Of a stretch of 64,000 nt of DNA, positions 61,919-64,000 are shown piece by piece (position 1 is the first letter of the stretch; the number at the start of each line of letters is the position of its first letter). The translations under genes were made by a program, and so were the position numbers. Below the pieces are notes generated by a model, which was not told the origin of the DNA, made no database searches, and saw nothing but the letters and a program-made list of their open reading frames with translations. Origin of the DNA: Paragordius varius (lineage: Eukaryota; Nematomorpha); contig OZ176052.1 of assembly GCA_964247055.1 (NCBI GenBank), positions 868,001-932,000 of the forward strand, read 5' to 3'.

Positions 61919-63312
61919 GAGAGGAGGAGGGAAGTAAGAAACTAATAAAATATGTTGTTTCGTTTGAACTGTAAAATGTTCCTTTATTTACTTTAATCAT
62001 TAATTAAATCATCTATTTATACAAAGTATATTATTAATAATAAATTAGATATATAATCAATACGAAAATAATATGCGCAAGACACGCGAAAAAAGATACT
62101 AACTAATTATTTATTTAAACAAACTAAGAAATAGGTTAATTTGAGTTTTAAGAAAAAGTTTTTTCCCAAAATGGTATTTGATATTTAAATTATATTTTCC
62201 TTTTGTAAATGTAAAAAATTTAGAAAACTAATGTCACGTCTTTAGAATTAAAGGAGTACTTAAGTTTTCACCGCGTTTCAAAGATAATTTTAAAATTAAT
62301 TAGGATTTTCAAGTCTAAAATGAAACTTTTCAAAACATTTGATGACTTTCAATAAATTTTTTTAAAGTTTTTGTTAATTTTATTGATAATTTATTTCTTA
62401 AATTAATTTTAACGATATCAGAGACCATAAAATTAGCACATAAATTAAATTACATTAGATTATTATATAATTTAATATTCAGTGTGAAGTTTTTTAGAGT
62501 TTACAACAACTCTTATAATTAACTATATATTATCAAATTGATTTAACATATTAATATGCTGAGAGTGTCTAATCAAATAAATAATTTAATTTAAATTCTT
62601 TTGAGGTCTTAAAAATTAACAATGAAAACTAAAAAACTAATCTGTATATATATTAATTTTAAATAAAATCTTAAAAAAAACCAATCAAGACTATTGGAAT
62701 TTCAAGTTAAAACGCTAATAAGTATAAAATTTCATTTTTTCAAAAAATTTATTTTTAAGGCTGTTACATTAAGATTTACAGTTATAACTGATGTAAAAAT
62801 GGAAATATTGCTAGAAATATTTTTGCATGTGCTTAGATCCATAAAATTTAATAAAAGATTAAAATAAAATTTAGATTAGGTGATTTTTAGTTTACGACGT
62901 ATATGCCTCCCACTTTATCCTTTATTCATGAATTTTAATATCAAAAATTTGAGGCCAAATTAATAAGTAGAATGATATAATAAATATTCTGATCTAATAA
63001 ATAATTTATATTATATATATATATATATATATAAAGATAAAATAATAAAAGTTTTTTACTTTTTATAATGCGTACTTCTTTTTAGATTTTTACGGATTCA
63101 ATCTTCTTGCCAGGATAAATAAAGTTTGGCTTAGCTTATAAATAATTTATAATATCAATAGTAAAATGTTTTTATCAATTCCAATTAAACTCTACATTTA
63201 TTAACCAAATTCAATATTTTTCAATTCAAGCTTAAAACTTATTTTAAATAACAAAAACTTATTTAAAAATATGTTTTAAGCATTTATGGTCAATATATAC
63301 ATTGGAGAATTT
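61919..63312. other. Intergenic, no gene seen
   Basis: Low-complexity A/T sequence with an AT microsatellite at 63013-63033. No coding region is visible on either strand. Confidence 0.45.
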
Positions 63313-63314
63313 GA

Positions 63315-63590
63315 TTTATTTACAATTAAAATATAATGACAAATATTTTATTCTAAAAGACAACCATACTTTTCAAATTTTGATTTTAAATATAACTCAT
63401 TGTTTTTCAATTGCAAAGTACATAATAGAGATGTATATTCGTAACACAATTAATTATGTATTTTACGATTGTAATCAAATGATATTCATAGGATAAATTA
63501 AGGTTTAAAAAAGTATAGTTGCCTTTTGAAAAAAAATATTTGTTTTTATTTACGTTTCGTCCGTATAAATTCAATCTCTTGGAGTAATTT
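63315..63590. repeat. MITE, CAGTAAAAATTGAAATTATACGG family, diverged copy at right end
   Basis: Left part AATGACAAATATTTTATTCT with AAAAGACAACCATACTTTTC; right part AAATATTTGTTTTTATTTAC with GTTTCGTCCGTATAAATTCA. The outermost bases are changed or lost. Confidence 0.6.
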
Positions 63591-63712
63591 TGAATTTTTA
63601 ATAAAAGTTTCAAAAAAAATAACGGATAAAAAATCAAATATTAGAGACTAAGGGATAACTATACATGTTTATTATAAATTAAAAGCAAAATTATTTTATA
63701 TTGCAATTAACT

Positions 63713-64000
63713 TTTTGATTCAAACCCCCGACATTATTTAAGTTGATATTTTTAAAAAACTACTGAAAGAAACGGTCCTAATATAAATTTATGCTTCTGT
63801 CCTAATAAAGGCTAAATATCAAAATAAAATTTAGTGTTGGAAAAAAAGATATCAAACTAATTGGACGCCATTTTTATTTAGAACATTTTTGCAAAATATC
63901 ATGTTTATTTGATTTTAGCTTAAAATTAATTTACTTTTTTATAAAAACAATAAACAGAAGTGGTATATTTTGCATTATTTTTATATAAAAGCATCATCAT
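63713..64000 (+). repeat. MITE, CTTCGATTCAAATTGGGG family, copy 3 (cut by window edge)
   Basis: Begins TTTTGATTCAAACCCCCGAC and continues AAACTACTGAAAGAAACGGT and TTTATGCTTCTGTCCTAATA, matching the first 290 bp of the copy at 19153. The other end lies outside the window. Confidence 0.75.

Overview
The window is nuclear DNA of an animal, most likely an arthropod: it is very A+T rich, its genes are split by spliceosomal introns, and its proteins (Pho/YY1, SNX6, PPM1G, taspase-1, FucTA-type fucosyltransferase) are metazoan. Mariner-family transposon relics and a dense load of short inverted-repeat elements fit an arthropod but do not prove it. I see no bacterial operons, rRNA, tRNA, CRISPR arrays or retrovirus-like elements.

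Layout, left to right: a taspase-1 gene on the minus strand (452-2246, its 3' part beyond the left edge); an intronless alpha-1,3-fucosyltransferase (3831-6104, minus); a mariner relic (about 8935-9890); a 17-exon PPM1G-type protein phosphatase (10533-23466, minus) with introns full of repeats; a repeat-rich gap; a Pho/YY1 zinc-finger gene (28686-31805, minus); another repeat-rich gap with a second mariner relic; a four-exon leucine-rich-repeat membrane protein (37077-41274, plus); a 13-exon sorting nexin 6 gene (45110-56390, plus) with a third mariner relic in an intron; a gap of foldback elements; and a possible short secreted-peptide gene (61372-61780, minus).

The most striking signal is intron size. 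When the coding exons are assembled by homology, the 5' introns of taspase-1, PPM1G and SNX6 are only 22-28 nt long (plus two of 35 and 49 nt), all with GT...AG ends. Most have lengths that are not multiples of three and must be removed to keep the frame. Later introns of the same genes run from hundreds to more than 2000 nt. Introns this short are close to the lower limit known for animals (dicyemids are a known case; schistosomes also have small 5' introns).

The second signal is a dispersed foldback element whose two inverted ends are arrays of a 21-bp minisatellite (core GGGTGAATTTGAATTG). At least eleven whole or partial copies lie here, most of them inside introns. Four or more further miniature inverted-repeat families, two long palindromes, a hAT-type element with a target-site duplication and a LINE relic fill most of the remaining space. 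Taspase-1 (which processes Trithorax/MLL in other animals) and Pho/YY1 (a Polycomb recruiter) lie within 30 kb of each other, but nothing in the sequence links their regulation. Exon limits were worked out by eye from reading frame, splice signals and remembered family sequences.
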